Positions 36,075-45,985 of a stretch of 64,000 nucleotides of DNA are shown piece after piece. Position numbers and translations under genes: made by a program. Source of the DNA: Alphaproteobacteria bacterium (lineage in GTDB: Bacteria > Pseudomonadota > Alphaproteobacteria > Acetobacterales > Acetobacteraceae); NCBI GenBank assembly GCA_017307285.1, contig JAFKFI010000051.1, positions 21,956-85,955 of the forward strand, in the 5' to 3' direction. The first letter of the stretch is position 1, and every line of letters starts with the position of its first letter. The notes under the pieces were generated by a model, which saw only the letters and a program-made list of their open reading frames with translations, ran no database searches and was not told where the DNA came from.

Positions 36075-38168
36075 CTATCCCGGCAGACGCTCCATCGCGC
36101 CCGCCATCAGCTCGACCTGCCGGGCGGCGCGAGCCAGCGAGTTTCCCGCCGGGCCTGGAAGCACGGGCGGCCGTGGCTCGATCATCGGTGCGCGATCGGC
36201 AACCGCCCGGAGCGCCGAGCCGATCCAGTCGCGCCAGCGTCTCAGCTCATCGGCCGGCACACTGACTGCGAGCGTCGGGTCGAGCTGCATCACCGACAAC
36301 CGCCCCGCCATCCGGCGCAGTGCCGCGTCGATGACCATTGCCGCTTCCAGCTCATCCGGCGAGATGTGTCGCGGTTCCTGCAGCACTCGCGAGAGGGAGG
36401 CCTCCAGGTTGTTGTTGGCGACACCGGCCGCCCGGCGGGATTCGTGGAACGCCGCCTCGCCGATCTCGCCGAGCACGAATGACAGGGTGGCCCGCGCATA
36501 GGCGCCGTGCGCGGCGATGGCCGCGCGGATCTCGGCCGGAAGGCGCGCCGGCTCCCAGCTCGGCCACAGCAGGAACGCGCCGCCCAACGCCAGCAGCCCG
36601 CCGACCGCGGTGGACAGTGCCCGCATCCCGGCCAGCACCCATTCGCTGATGCCCGGTCGGCCCAGCTCCGAGAGCAGCACGACGATCGGCGTAATCGCCG
36701 CCATGAATAGCCCATAGCTCACCTGTCGCACCGCGAGCGCGATGATCGCCAGGGGGAACATCGCGATCGCAATGGCGAGGGGTGTGGTGCAGATCAGCGC
36801 CAGCAGCGCGGCGACGACGCCACCCAGTATGGTGCCGCCGACGCGCTCCAATGCGCGCGTGATGGTGGTTGCGAAATAGGGTTGCAGCGTGAGAACCAGG
36901 GTGATGGTCAGCCAATGCTCGTACGGGCCGTACCAGATCACCGTGATGGCGATGGCGGGCGCGGCAACCACACCGGCCCGCAGCGCGTGACGCAACGCGA
37001 GCGATTGCCAGTTCAGGTTGGCGCGCAGCGGCCCAATCAGGCGCTCGCGCAACGGGGTGCGCTCGCCTGCCTCGTTGGTGCCGGGGTGGTAGTTCGCCGG
37101 CATGTTCAGGGTGAGCGCCATCCGCAGCCGCTCGACGATCACTGTGCCGATGCGCCGCAGCGTCGCTTCCGGCGGCAGCGTGGCGACATCGCCGGCCATC
37201 GCCGCTAGCGAGCGTTCGATCTGGCGGTTGGATTTCGTGTCATCGGTCTGGATGGCGCGCCCGAGTACGATCAGCACGGCACGCAGCCGGCGCAACAACC
37301 GGTCGGACGCAGCGCGATCGTGCGTGGCGCCGTGCTCCAACTCCTCGCTGAGCGCGATCAGCGCGTTGAAGACCTGATCAGCAATCTCGAGCCGGATGAG
37401 TGTGTGCGCGCCACGTGTCGCGGGTGCACCACGCACCCGCAGCGTATCGAGCACCGCCGCCCGGGCGAGCTCGATCGCATCGCGCACCGCGCGGCGGTGC
37501 GCCCGCGCGTGCTCCTCCCAGACCCGCGAGTGTGGTTGCACGTGACGCAGTCGCCCGCGCAAATCCTGCGCGTCCGCCGCGAGGGCGAGATACACCGCCG
37601 ACACCGCGCGCCGCGCCGGCAGATAGGGGTGCATCCGCCAAACCAGCATGGTCAGCAAGGTCGCCCACAAACCGCCGCCGACGAACGCACCAGCCAGTGT
37701 CAGCGCGGTGGCGAGATCGGGCAGCGGGCGGTCGAGCGACAGCACCAGCACGACGCCCAACAAGTTACCAACGACCATCGCCTGCTGACCGTAGATGCGG
37801 ATGAAGGACAGTGCGAACAGTCCGAAACCGGCCAGCGGCACCGCCACCGGCAGCCCGCCGGCGCGCGCCAAACCGACAGTCGCGGTGAGGACCGCGCCAG
37901 CGACGGTGAACATCAGAACCGATGGCAGCCGCCGGCGGATCGGGCCGCCCTGGTCGCACAAGCAGGTAAGCCAGGCGGCAAGACCGGCCTCCATCATCGG
38001 TGGCCAGTGCAGCCACTCGTTGGCCGCCACCAGCACGGCGACGGAGAGCGCGGCGCGCAGCCCTTCGAGAAGGTTCAGTGCGCGGAGGTCCAGCCCGAAC
38101 TGGCGTCGCGAGAGGTCGTGCTCGGCGCGGCGGAGCAGCGCGGGCGGACGGGCGCTACCCGAAATCAT
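36075..38168 (-). CDS. FUSC-family inner membrane protein (YccS/AaeB-like exporter)
   Basis: The 697-residue protein has two membrane blocks (residues about 35-155 and 380-520) with large cytoplasmic parts after each, the layout of the fusaric-acid-resistance (FUSC) family. The second block has the FUSC core LALRHALRAGVVAAPAIAIT and YEHWLTITLVLTLQPYFATT with TLERVGGT-like RALERVGGTILGG. Family members export aromatic acids; the compound here is unknown. The gene lies downstream of acnA on the same strand, separated by a pair of hairpins. A tandem repeat-like unit is not seen inside it. Confidence 0.88.
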   Translation of the reverse strand: MISGSARPPALLRRAEHDLSRRQFGLDLRALNLLEGLRAALSVAVLVAANEWLHWPPMMEAGLAAWLTCLCDQGGPIRRRLPSVLMFTVAGAVLTATVGLARAGGLPVAVPLAGFGLFALSFIRIYGQQAMVVGNLLGVVLVLSLDRPLPDLATALTLAGAFVGGGLWATLLTMLVWRMHPYLPARRAVSAVYLALAADAQDLRGRLRHVQPHSRVWEEHARAHRRAVRDAIELARAAVLDTLRVRGAPATRGAHTLIRLEIADQVFNALIALSEELEHGATHDRAASDRLLRRLRAVLIVLGRAIQTDDTKSNRQIERSLAAMAGDVATLPPEATLRRIGTVIVERLRMALTLNMPANYHPGTNEAGERTPLRERLIGPLRANLNWQSLALRHALRAGVVAAPAIAITVIWYGPYEHWLTITLVLTLQPYFATTITRALERVGGTILGGVVAALLALICTTPLAIAIAMFPLAIIALAVRQVSYGLFMAAITPIVVLLSELGRPGISEWVLAGMRALSTAVGGLLALGGAFLLWPSWEPARLPAEIRAAIAAHGAYARATLSFVLGEIGEAAFHESRRAAGVANNNLEASLSRVLQEPRHISPDELEAAMVIDAALRRMAGRLSVMQLDPTLAVSVPADELRRWRDWIGSALRAVADRAPMIEPRPPVLPGPAGNSLARAARQVELMAGAMERLPG

Positions 38169-38192
38169 GGCGGCAGCAACCCCTCACCCCGA

Positions 38193-38247
38193 CCCTCTCC
38201 CACGAGGGGAGAGGGAGAAGAAAGCCCCCTCCCCTTGCGGGAGGGGG
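38193..38247. repeat. Two GC-rich hairpins (CCCTCTCCC-type intergenic repeat) between acnA and the FUSC gene
   Basis: Two stem-loops sit side by side. The first pairs CCCTCTCCC (38193-38201) with GGGAGAGGG (38207-38215) around a five-base loop; the second pairs CCCCCTCCC (38225-38233) with GGGAGGGGG (38239-38247). This kind of intergenic palindromic repeat is widespread in alphaproteobacterial genomes. It may end acnA transcription or stabilise its 3' end. Confidence 0.75.
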
Positions 38248-38278
38248 TTGGGGGAGGGGTTCCTGCGTAGGCTTACCC

Positions 38279-40972
38279 TCAGGCGGCCTTCGCCATCCCG
38301 CGCAGCACGTACTGCAAGATGCCGCCATGCCGGTAGTAGGAAATCTCATCCACCGTATCGATCCGGCACGTGACTGGCACGCTGTCCACCTTCCCATCCG
38401 GTCGGTGGATCACCAGCGCGAGCTCCACGCGCGGCGTCAGCTTGTCGAGCCCGGCGATATCCAAGGTCTCTTCGCCGGTGATCCCGAGACTCTTGCGGTC
38501 CATCCCCTCCTTGAAGGTGAGCGGCAGCACGCCCATGCCAACCAGGTTGGAACGATGGATGCGCTCGAAGCTCTCCACGATCACCGCGCGCACACCGAGC
38601 AGCAAGGTGCCCTTCGCCGCCCAGTCGCGCGACGAACCGGTGCCGTATTCCTTCCCGCCGATGATGACCAGCGGCACGCCCTCGCGCTGATAGCGCATCG
38701 CCGCGTCGTAGATCGGCATCTGCTGCCCCGACGGCAGATGCTTGGTGATGCCGCCCTCGATACCCGGCACCATCTCGTTGCGAATGCGGATGTTGGCGAA
38801 CGTCCCCCGCATCATCACCTCATGATTGCCGCGCCGCGCGCCATAGCTGTTGAAGTCCTTCTGCTGGACCTGGCGCTCCATAAAGTAGTCGCCGGCCGGC
38901 GAGGCCTTGCGGATCGAGCCGGCGGGGCTGATGTGGTCGGTGGTGATGCTGTCGCCGAGCACCGCGAGGATGCGGGCGCCCTTGATATCGGTGACGGGCT
39001 TCGGCTCCATCGTGATGCCCTCGAAATAGGGCGGGTTCTTCACGTAGGTGGAGCTGTCGGACCACGCATAGGTCTTGCTGCCGCTATCGACTTGGATCGC
39101 CTGCCACTGCTTCGGCCCCTTGAACACCTCGCCATAGCGATGCAGGAACTGCGCCCGCGAGAGGTTGGCGGCGACTGTATCGGCGATCTCCTTGTTGGTC
39201 GGCCACACGTCGCGCAGATAGACCGGCTTGCCGTCCGTACCGGTGCCGAGCGAGGCGGTGGTGATGTCCTCGTTCATCGTGCCGAGCAGCGCGTAGGCCA
39301 CGACGAGCGGTGGGCTCGCGAGATAGTTGGCGCGCACGTTCGGATGCACGCGGCCCTCGAAATTGCGGTTGCCCGACAGCACCGACACGCCGACCAGGTT
39401 GTTGTCCTCGATCGCGTCGGCGATGGCGTCCTCGAGCGGGCCGGAATTGCCGATACAGGTGGTGCAGCCGTAGCCGACGAGGTTGAAGCCGAGCGCGTCG
39501 AGATCCGCCGTGAGGCCGGACTTGTCGAGATACTCCGTCACTACCTGCGAACCGGGCGCCAGCGAGGTCTTCACCCAGGGCTTCGGGTGGAGCCCCTTGG
39601 CCCGCGCCTTGCGCGCGACCAGGCCGGCGGCGACGAGCACGGAGGGGTTCGACGTGTTGGTGCAGGAGGTGATCGCGGCGATCACCACGTCGCCGTGGGT
39701 GATCTCGTAATTCTTGCCCGCGACCTTGACCTTGGTATCGACGTCGTTGGCCGGCACGCCAAGGCTCTTGGTCAGCTCGGAGCGGAACGCGGTCGAAGCG
39801 TCCTTCAGCAGAACCTTGTCCTGCGGCCGCTTCGGGCCGGCGAGGCTCGGTTGCACCGTCCCGAGGTCGAGCTCCAGCGTATCGGTGAACACCGGGTCCG
39901 GCGTGTTGGTGTCGCGCCAGAGACCTTGGGCCTTGCAATAGGCCTCCACCAGCGCGATGCGGTGCTCGTCGCGGCCGGACATCTTCATGTACTCGAGCGT
40001 GATCCTGTCGACCGGGAAGAAGCCACAGGTGGCGCCGTATTCCGGCGCCATGTTGCCGATCGTCGCGCGGTCGGCGAGGGCAAGGTTGTCGAGGCCGGCT
40101 CCGAAGAATTCCACGAATTTCCCGACCACGCCCTTGCGCCGCAGCATCTGCGTCACGGTCAGCACGAGGTCGGTCGCGGTGGCGCCCTCGGGCAGCCGGC
40201 CGGTCAGGCGGAAGCCGATCACGTCCGGGATCAGCATGGCGATCGGCTGGCCAAGCATCGCCGCCTCCGCCTCGATGCCACCGACCCCCCAGCCGAGCAC
40301 GCCGAGCCCGTTGACCATCGTGGTGTGGCTATCCGTCCCGTACAGCGTGTCGGGGTAGGCGAAGGTCTTGCCGCCGTTCTGCGAGGTCCACACCGCCTGG
40401 GCGAGATATTCCAGGTTCACCTGATGGCAGATGCCGGTACCGGGCGGGACGACGCGGAAATTGTCGAACGCCTCCTGGCCCCAGCGGAGGAACTGGTAGC
40501 GCTCGCCGTTGCGCTCGAACTCGATGTCGACGTTCTTCTGCAGCGCGTCCGGCGTGGCGAAGACATCCACCATCACCGAGTGGTCGATCACCAGATCGAC
40601 CGGCACCAGCGGGTTCACCTTGTCCGGCTTGCCGCCGAGCCGGGTGATGCCGTCGCGCATCGCCGCGAGGTCGACCACGCCGGGAACGCCGGTAAAGTCC
40701 TGCATCAGGATGCGCGCGGGACGGAACGGCACCTCCTTGGTCGAGCTTGCCTGCTTGAGCCAGTCGGCGATCGCGCGCGCGTCATCCGGCTTGTAGCTCT
40801 GGCCGTTCTCGAACCGGAGAATGTTTTCGAGCAGCACCTTGAGGCTGACCGGCAGGCGAGACACGTCGCCGAGCGACTTCGCGGCCTCGGCGAGGGAGTA
40901 ATATTCGTAGTCCTTGCCCTCGACCGTGAGGGTGCGCCTGGTGTTCAGGCTGTCGTGCCCGATCGCTGTCAT
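38279..40972 (-). CDS. acnA: Aconitate hydratase A
   Basis: The 897-residue protein matches AcnA in length. The three iron-sulfur cysteines are Cys437 (approximate, in [13 protein letters not shown]), Cys503 and Cys506 ([13 protein letters not shown]). N-terminal [18 protein letters not shown] and the C-terminal swivel domain [20 protein letters not shown] are present. It interconverts citrate and isocitrate in the TCA cycle. A ribosome site GGAGG is about seven bases before the ATG. The strand opposite contains a very long open frame (1021 codons) that is a shadow caused by the codon bias. Confidence 0.98.
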   Translation of the reverse strand: MTAIGHDSLNTRRTLTVEGKDYEYYSLAEAAKSLGDVSRLPVSLKVLLENILRFENGQSYKPDDARAIADWLKQASSTKEVPFRPARILMQDFTGVPGVVDLAAMRDGITRLGGKPDKVNPLVPVDLVIDHSVMVDVFATPDALQKNVDIEFERNGERYQFLRWGQEAFDNFRVVPPGTGICHQVNLEYLAQAVWTSQNGGKTFAYPDTLYGTDSHTTMVNGLGVLGWGVGGIEAEAAMLGQPIAMLIPDVIGFRLTGRLPEGATATDLVLTVTQMLRRKGVVGKFVEFFGAGLDNLALADRATIGNMAPEYGATCGFFPVDRITLEYMKMSGRDEHRIALVEAYCKAQGLWRDTNTPDPVFTDTLELDLGTVQPSLAGPKRPQDKVLLKDASTAFRSELTKSLGVPANDVDTKVKVAGKNYEITHGDVVIAAITSCTNTSNPSVLVAAGLVARKARAKGLHPKPWVKTSLAPGSQVVTEYLDKSGLTADLDALGFNLVGYGCTTCIGNSGPLEDAIADAIEDNNLVGVSVLSGNRNFEGRVHPNVRANYLASPPLVVAYALLGTMNEDITTASLGTGTDGKPVYLRDVWPTNKEIADTVAANLSRAQFLHRYGEVFKGPKQWQAIQVDSGSKTYAWSDSSTYVKNPPYFEGITMEPKPVTDIKGARILAVLGDSITTDHISPAGSIRKASPAGDYFMERQVQQKDFNSYGARRGNHEVMMRGTFANIRIRNEMVPGIEGGITKHLPSGQQMPIYDAAMRYQREGVPLVIIGGKEYGTGSSRDWAAKGTLLLGVRAVIVESFERIHRSNLVGMGVLPLTFKEGMDRKSLGITGEETLDIAGLDKLTPRVELALVIHRPDGKVDSVPVTCRIDTVDEISYYRHGGILQYVLRGMAKAA

Positions 40973-41107
40973 GGGAGCCTCCGTCCTGGGAGCGGCGCGC
41001 GCGGTCGTCGAGCGGCCGTGCCCGGTGGCGCTTCCCGTATGAGTGTGCGCTGCAACCGGGCTTGAACCATACCGGCCCCGCCTTGTCCACGTCCGGACCC
41101 GTCTGGG
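40973..41107. promoter_or_regulatory. Promoter region of acnA
   Basis: The 135-base gap between acnA and the downstream end of the MFS gene contains the acnA start signals. No iron-regulated Fur or IscR box is clear. Confidence 0.35.
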
Positions 41108-42337
41108 TCAGTTGCGCGGGCTATCGGTCGGGCGCGCCACCGCCACCGCGACCAGCAGCGCCAGCGCGAGCAGGGCCGCCGCTAGCAAGAACGGTGCTCC
41201 CGGTACGTGCCAGGCGGAGGGCGCGATGAAATGGGCGAAGATGTTGGTGAACACAAGCGGGCCGATCAGCCCGGCGAGGCCCATCAGGCTGCTGTTGGCG
41301 CCCTGGAGCTGGCCCTGCTCGCTTGGCGAGACCCGGCGCGTCATCAGCCCTTGCGCGGCGGGCGAGGTGAGCCCCCACAACGCCATGATAGGAATGCCGA
41401 TCCAGAACACCCAACCGGTCGGCGCCAGGCCGAAGATGGCGAAGCCCGCCGCGCCGAACACCAGGCCGGTGATCAGGCTGCGTCGCTCCCCGAAGCGCCG
41501 CACCACCGGCCGCACCACCAGCCCGCCGACCACCGCCGAGCACGCACCGACGCCGGCCAAGGTGAGGCCGACCATGCGCTCGTTCCAGCCGTAGCGGTAA
41601 TTGCCGTAGAGCACGAACACCGCGAAGACCTGGTGTGCCAGGAAGTAGAGGAAGTTCACCGAGGCAAGGCCTAGCAAGCCCGGATGCGCCCGCAGCAGGC
41701 GTAGTGCCCCCAACGGATTGGCGCGTCGCCACGAAAACGCCGAGCGCCGCTCCGTCGGAAGGGACTCGGGCAGGATCAGTAGCCCGTAGGCGCCGTTCGC
41801 CAGGCTGAGGCCGGCCGCCACCCAGAACGGCAGCCGCGGGTCGATCTGGCCGAGCACGCCGCCCAGCGCCGGGCCGAGAATGAACCCGACGCCGAACGCC
41901 ACGCTCATCAGCCCGAACCCGGCGGCGCGCTTCTCAGGCGGCGAGACATCCGCGATATAGGCGCCGGCGGTCGACATGCTGGCGGCTGTGATGCCCGAGA
42001 TCACCCGGCCGACGAACAGGAGGCCGATTCCAGGCGCCAGCGCCATCAGCACGTAGTCGAGCCCGAGCCCGAAATTCGACAGCAGGATCACCGGGCGGCG
42101 GCCGAACCGGTCTGACAGCGCGCCCTGCACGGGCGAGAACACGAACTGCATCAGCGCCCAGGCGGTGCCGAACACGCCCAGTACCTGCGCCGCCCGAGCC
42201 GTGTCGTCGCCGAGGAAGTCGAGCACCAGCACCGGCAGCACCGGGATGACGATCGCCATCGCCAGCATGTCGAGCATGACCGTGACCAGGATGAACGCAA
42301 TCGCGCCCCGCCCGCCGGCTCTGCGCCGTCCGATCAT
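41108..42337 (-). CDS. MFS transporter of the TCR/Tet (DHA1) type
   Basis: The 409-residue protein has 12 helices and strong Tet-like motifs: IPVLPVLVLDFLGD after the first helix, GALSDRFGRRPVILLSNFG (motif A, residues about 73-91), and GRVISGITAASMSTAGAYIAD (motif B region, with the essential Arg), then GFILGPALGGVLG (motif C, antiporter signature). It should export a drug or metabolite by proton antiport; close relatives are annotated as tetracycline resistance proteins, but resistance cannot be inferred. It is expressed in the same direction as acnA and DUF29. Confidence 0.9.
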   Translation of the reverse strand: MIGRRRAGGRGAIAFILVTVMLDMLAMAIVIPVLPVLVLDFLGDDTARAAQVLGVFGTAWALMQFVFSPVQGALSDRFGRRPVILLSNFGLGLDYVLMALAPGIGLLFVGRVISGITAASMSTAGAYIADVSPPEKRAAGFGLMSVAFGVGFILGPALGGVLGQIDPRLPFWVAAGLSLANGAYGLLILPESLPTERRSAFSWRRANPLGALRLLRAHPGLLGLASVNFLYFLAHQVFAVFVLYGNYRYGWNERMVGLTLAGVGACSAVVGGLVVRPVVRRFGERRSLITGLVFGAAGFAIFGLAPTGWVFWIGIPIMALWGLTSPAAQGLMTRRVSPSEQGQLQGANSSLMGLAGLIGPLVFTNIFAHFIAPSAWHVPGAPFLLAAALLALALLVAVAVARPTDSPRN

Positions 42338-42361
42338 TCCTATACTGTCCCGGTGCGTCCT

Positions 42362-42820
42362 TCAGCCCAGCTTCGCGACCAGCTTTGCAACGTCGGTACT
42401 CTTGTCCAATAGATCATCGAGTACGTACGGGCAGGAGTCGGGCACGCGAACTTCTTCGCCGCGGATCAGGGGGCGCACCTCTTGGACTGCATCCCTGTAC
42501 AAATCCTCCAAATCGATCCTTTGCCGCATGGCCGGCGAAAAGCGCCGCCTTGCCCCGCGCAGAAATGCGATCGTCTCGGACGTCCAGTGTGCCGTTGGTC
42601 CTTGCGGCTCGGCATGGAGCTTGAGGAGGTGCGCCAAGGCTCGTACCAGCAGGCTCTCGCAGCCGCGCAGCTCTGAAAGCCCCACGTCCTCCACCTCCTC
42701 GATGACGTGGTCCCAGTCCACCGCCTCGTTCAGCCCCTCGCCGCGCGCCAGCCGGCGCAGCAGGGCTGCCTGCTTTTCCGACCAGACAAGGATGTCGCGC
42801 TCGTAGAGATCGTCCGGCAT
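42362..42820 (-). CDS. DUF29 domain protein
   Basis: The 152-residue protein has the DUF29 pattern: [20 protein letters not shown] at the start, then [20 protein letters not shown] and [24 protein letters not shown] lies six bases before the ATG at 42820. The function of DUF29 is unknown; members are frequent in cyanobacteria and alphaproteobacteria and often occur near mobile DNA, although nothing here shows mobility. The 3' end is close to the MFS start (24-base gap), so the two may be co-transcribed. Confidence 0.9.
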   Translation of the reverse strand: MPDDLYERDILVWSEKQAALLRRLARGEGLNEAVDWDHVIEEVEDVGLSELRGCESLLVRALAHLLKLHAEPQGPTAHWTSETIAFLRGARRRFSPAMRQRIDLEDLYRDAVQEVRPLIRGEEVRVPDSCPYVLDDLLDKSTDVAKLVAKLG

Positions 42821-42876
42821 CGCAGCCTCCCTGTGGACCGGGGCTTCGCTATCACCTAGTGCTGTTCGGGAGGGGA

Positions 42877-43473
42877 GTGTCAACGGTGATCGAGGCACAG
42901 GCGCTGGCGGCGTTCCGGGGCGAGCGCCTGGTGTTTCGCGATCTCTCGTTCCGCGTGCAGCGCGGCGGCGCGCTGGTGCTCGCTGGCCCGAACGGCTCGG
43001 GCAAATCCACCCTGCTGCGGCTTCTCGCCGGGCTGGTGCGGCCCGCCACCGGCACCCTGCTCTGGGACGGGGCGGACGCTCTTGCCGACCTGCCGGAGCA
43101 CGCAGGGCGGCTCTCGTATGTCGGGCATCTGGACGCGGTGAAGCCGGGGCTCACCGTTGCCGAGAATCTGTCCTTTGCGGCACGCGGATCGGCAACGGGG
43201 CCAGCACTTGCCTCTCTTGGACTCGAGGTACTGGCGGGGCTGCCGGCGCGGATGCTCTCGGCGGGGCAGAAGCGCCGGCTGGCGCTGTGCCGATTGGCAC
43301 TGTCCTCTGCGCCGTTATGGCTGCTCGACGAACCGACGCTCGGCCTCGACACGGCTGCCGTGGCTCGGTTCGGCGCGCTGCTCGCCAGCCATCGCGCGGG
43401 CGGGGGCATCGTCATCGCCGCGACGCATTTGCCCCTGCCGCTGCCCGATGCCGGGGAGTTGCGGCTCGGATGA
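42877..43473 (+). CDS. ccmA: Cytochrome c biogenesis ATP-binding protein CcmA
   Basis: The 198-residue ABC ATPase has Walker [15 protein letters not shown], signature [16 protein letters not shown], Walker [13 protein letters not shown] and the switch His in AATHLPLP. It drives the CcmAB(C)DE step in which heme is freed from CcmC and loaded on the chaperone CcmE. GTG at 42877 follows a GGGAGGGG ribosome site; GTG 42886 is another possible start. The stop overlaps the start of ccmB by four bases. Confidence 0.93.
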   Translation: MSTVIEAQALAAFRGERLVFRDLSFRVQRGGALVLAGPNGSGKSTLLRLLAGLVRPATGTLLWDGADALADLPEHAGRLSYVGHLDAVKPGLTVAENLSFAARGSATGPALASLGLEVLAGLPARMLSAGQKRRLALCRLALSSAPLWLLDEPTLGLDTAAVARFGALLASHRAGGGIVIAATHLPLPLPDAGELRLG

Positions 43474-44135
43474 GGCGGTTCGCGGCGGTGCTCTGGCGCG
43501 AACTGCGCCTGTCGGTGCGCCACGGCAGCGACACGCTGGCGGCGCTGCTCTTCTTCCTGCTGACCGCCGCGCTGTTCCCTCTGGCGATCGGCCCGGCGCC
43601 CGAAACGCTGGGGCGGATCGCGCCGGGGATCGTCTGGGTCTGCGCGCTGCTCGCGGCCCTATTGCCGCTGGAAAAGCTGTTCGGCGCAGATTTCGACGAC
43701 GGCTCGCTCGACCTTTTGCTGTTAAGCGGCTTGCCGCCCCCCGCCGTGGCGATCGCAAAGGCGGCGGCGCATTGGCTCGTGACCGGCTTGCCGCTGCTGC
43801 TCGCCGCGGCACCACTCGCGATCATGCTGCGAATGCCCGAGGCCGCGATCCCAGCGCTGCTCCTCGGGTTGCTTCCGGGCACGCTGCTGCTGTCCCTTCC
43901 CGGGTCTACCGGCGCGGCACTCGTGCTCGGTGCCCGGCGCAGCGGCGTGCTGCTGCCCCTCCTGGTGCTGCCGCTGACCACGCCGGTGCTGATCTTCGGC
44001 GTTGCGGCGGCCGAGGCCGCATCGGCAGGCCAGAGTCCGCGCCCGCACCTCCTGCTGCTCGCCGCGCTGCTCGCCGCCGCGCTCTCCCTTTGCCCGCTCG
44101 CCGCAGGCGCCGCATTGCGGCACGCAGCCGAATAA
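43470..44135 (+). CDS. ccmB: Cytochrome c biogenesis membrane protein CcmB
   Basis: The 221-residue protein has six predicted helices and the CcmB pattern: start [20 protein letters not shown], helix [17 protein letters not shown], then [20 protein letters not shown] with [17 protein letters not shown], and [14 protein letters not shown]. It is the membrane partner of CcmA. ATG at 43470 overlaps the ccmA stop. The remaining ccm genes (ccmC, ccmE, ccmF) are not in the window. Confidence 0.95.
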   Translation: MRRFAAVLWRELRLSVRHGSDTLAALLFFLLTAALFPLAIGPAPETLGRIAPGIVWVCALLAALLPLEKLFGADFDDGSLDLLLLSGLPPPAVAIAKAAAHWLVTGLPLLLAAAPLAIMLRMPEAAIPALLLGLLPGTLLLSLPGSTGAALVLGARRSGVLLPLLVLPLTTPVLIFGVAAAEAASAGQSPRPHLLLLAALLAAALSLCPLAAGAALRHAAE

Positions 44136-44185
44136 ACGCCAAAATCACACCACAAAGTAGCCTGACCGACGCCCGTAATTTACCG

Positions 44186-44225
44186 TTGATTGTGCGTCTC
44201 GATGTATAATATCACGAGAACGTGA
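44186..44225 (+). promoter_or_regulatory. Promoter -10 box and inverted-repeat operator of the GH13 gene
   Basis: A perfect -10 hexamer TATAAT lies at 44205-44210, and a TTGATT at 44186-44191 may be the -35 part although the 13-base spacing is short. Immediately after the -10 box a perfect inverted repeat TCACG-AGAA-CGTGA occupies 44212-44225, so it would cover the transcription start. This placement is typical of a repressor site. A GAGGAGG ribosome site follows. The AT-rich tract (44145-44210) stands out from the surrounding GC-rich DNA. Confidence 0.6.
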
Positions 44226-44237
44226 GGAGGCACCGAC

Positions 44238-45896
44238 ATGACTCGAGCCGAATGGTGGCGGGGTGCGGTGATCTACCAGATCTACCCCCGCAGTTTTCTC
44301 GACAGCAACGGCGACGGCATCGGCGATCTGCCGGGGATCACCGCCCGTCTCGATTACATCGCCGGCCTGGGCGTGGACGCGATCTGGTTATGCCCCTTCT
44401 TCACCTCCCCGCAGGCCGATTTTGGCTACGACGTGGCGGACTACACCGCCGTCGACCCACGCTTCGGCACGATGGCGGATTTCGACGCGCTGCTCGCCCG
44501 CGCCCACGCGCTCGGCCTCAAGGTTCTGATCGACCAGGTGTGGAGCCATACCTCCGACCGTCATCCGTGGTTCCTGGAGAGCCGATCGAGCCGGGCCAAC
44601 GAGCGTGCCGACTGGTATGTGTGGGCCGATCCGGCCCTCGACGGTACCCCGCCCAATAACTGGCTCTCGGTATTCGGCGGCTCCGGCTGGAGCTGGGAGC
44701 CGCGCCGACGTCAGTATTTTCTCCATCATTTCCTCACCAGCCAGCCGGCGCTCAACCTGCACAACCCGGCGGTGGTCGAGGCCGTGCTCGCCGGGGGTGA
44801 GTTCTGGCTAACGCGTGGGGTGGACGGCTTCCGCCTCGACGCGCTCGATTTCCTGCTGCACGACCGCCAACTTCGCTCCAACCCGCCCGCCCCGGTGCAC
44901 GCCGAGATTCCGGCCAAGCTGTTCGGCCTGCAACATCACATCCACGACATGCTGCAGCTGGAAATTCTCGACGTGCTGGCCCGCATCCGCGAGTTGACCG
45001 ATCGCTATCCCGGCACCGTTATGCTGGGCGAGGTGTCGAGCCAACCCGACGCGTTCGAGCGGGTGGTACGCTACACCGAGGGCACGGATCGGCTGCACAT
45101 GGCCTACACGCTGCGCCCCCTGCGGGGCGGCTTCGACTGGCCGACCGTGCGCCGGATGCTGCACGACATCGCCGATGCCGGGGAGAACGGCTGGGCCTGC
45201 TGGTCATTCAGCAATCACGACGTGGAGCGCGCGGTGAGCCGCTGGCGCCCCGAGGGGGACGACGACGATCGAGCGTTTGCCCGGCAGCTCATGGCCTTGC
45301 TGCTGTCGCTGCGCGGCAGCGTGAGCCTATACCAGGGCGAGGAATTGGGCCTCCCGGAGGCAGAACTCGCACCCGGGGATCTGCGCGACCCGTTCGGCAT
45401 CGCCTATTGGCCGGAATTTCGCGGCCGCGACGGCAGCCGCACCCCGATACCGTGGAGCGCCTGGCGCCCCCATGCCGGCTTCACCGCCGGCGCCGCCCCG
45501 TGGCTGCCGGTGCCGCCGGCGCATCAGGCCCTAGCGGTATCCGCGCAAGAGGCCGACCCGAATTCGCTGCTGCACGCCTTCCGTCGCTTCCTCGCATGGC
45601 GACGCGGCGCGCCCGCGCTAATGCACGGCAGCCTGCGCCCGCTCGCCTTGCCCGAGCCGTTGGTGGGTTTCGTGCGCGAGCACGACGGAAGCCGCATTCT
45701 CGCGGTGTTCAATATTTCCGGCAATCCAGCGGTGGTCGAACTCGCGGATCTTTCGATAGCGCGGCTCTGCGTGGAGAGCGGCTTCGTCCCCGAGATCATC
45801 GGCCGATCCGCGATCCTACCTCCGCACGGCGCACTATTTGCGGAGATGGCACCGGCACGCGAGCGGCTTGCGGAGGCGACGCTGGCGTTCGCCTGA
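44238..45896 (+). CDS. GH13 alpha-glucosidase (oligo-1,6-glucosidase/trehalulose-type)
   Basis: The 552-residue protein is a GH13 hydrolase: start AVIYQIYPRSFLDSNGDGIG, calcium-type DSNGDGIGD loop, nucleophile Asp201 in GVDGFRLDALDF, acid/base Glu265 in VMLGEVSS and third Asp328 in SFSNHDVERA. The motif order is that of alpha-glucosidases (family 13 subfamilies 17/23/30). It lacks a signal peptide and acts in the cytoplasm on maltose- or isomaltose-like sugars. It appears to be a single-gene unit with its own promoter and operator (44186-44225), and ends against a hairpin shared with the next convergent gene. Confidence 0.94.
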   Translation: MTRAEWWRGAVIYQIYPRSFLDSNGDGIGDLPGITARLDYIAGLGVDAIWLCPFFTSPQADFGYDVADYTAVDPRFGTMADFDALLARAHALGLKVLIDQVWSHTSDRHPWFLESRSSRANERADWYVWADPALDGTPPNNWLSVFGGSGWSWEPRRRQYFLHHFLTSQPALNLHNPAVVEAVLAGGEFWLTRGVDGFRLDALDFLLHDRQLRSNPPAPVHAEIPAKLFGLQHHIHDMLQLEILDVLARIRELTDRYPGTVMLGEVSSQPDAFERVVRYTEGTDRLHMAYTLRPLRGGFDWPTVRRMLHDIADAGENGWACWSFSNHDVERAVSRWRPEGDDDDRAFARQLMALLLSLRGSVSLYQGEELGLPEAELAPGDLRDPFGIAYWPEFRGRDGSRTPIPWSAWRPHAGFTAGAAPWLPVPPAHQALAVSAQEADPNSLLHAFRRFLAWRRGAPALMHGSLRPLALPEPLVGFVREHDGSRILAVFNISGNPAVVELADLSIARLCVESGFVPEIIGRSAILPPHGALFAEMAPARERLAEATLAFA

Positions 45897-45909
45897 TGGC
45901 TGCAGGATT

Positions 45910-45960
45910 GCGGAATGAATTCCGCGCTACAGGATCGTCGTAGGGCGGAATTCATTCCGC
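45910..45960. repeat. Large inverted repeat between convergent genes (REP-like, bidirectional terminator)
   Basis: The 16-base arm GCGGAATGAATTCCGC (45910-45925) and its exact reverse complement GCGGAATTCATTCCGC (45945-45960) flank a 19-base spacer. Each arm is also almost palindromic by itself (only the central base breaks it), so several folded forms are possible. It lies exactly between the ends of two convergent genes. Similar GGCGGAATTCATTCCGC palindromes are scattered in many proteobacterial genomes. Confidence 0.75.
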
Positions 45961-45985
45961 CCCCGTCCGGCAGCCGATCGCCGGT

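Noticed and set aside
38000..41065. A 1021-codon open frame on the plus strand opposite acnA
   Set aside because: It covers an unmistakable aconitase on the other strand and its product is low-complexity (Arg, His, Gly, Val rich), as expected for the antisense frame of GC-rich genes.
41108..42337. Calling the MFS gene tetracycline resistance
   Set aside because: Tet-like motifs define only the transporter family; chromosomal relatives often do not confer resistance, and there is no TetR gene.
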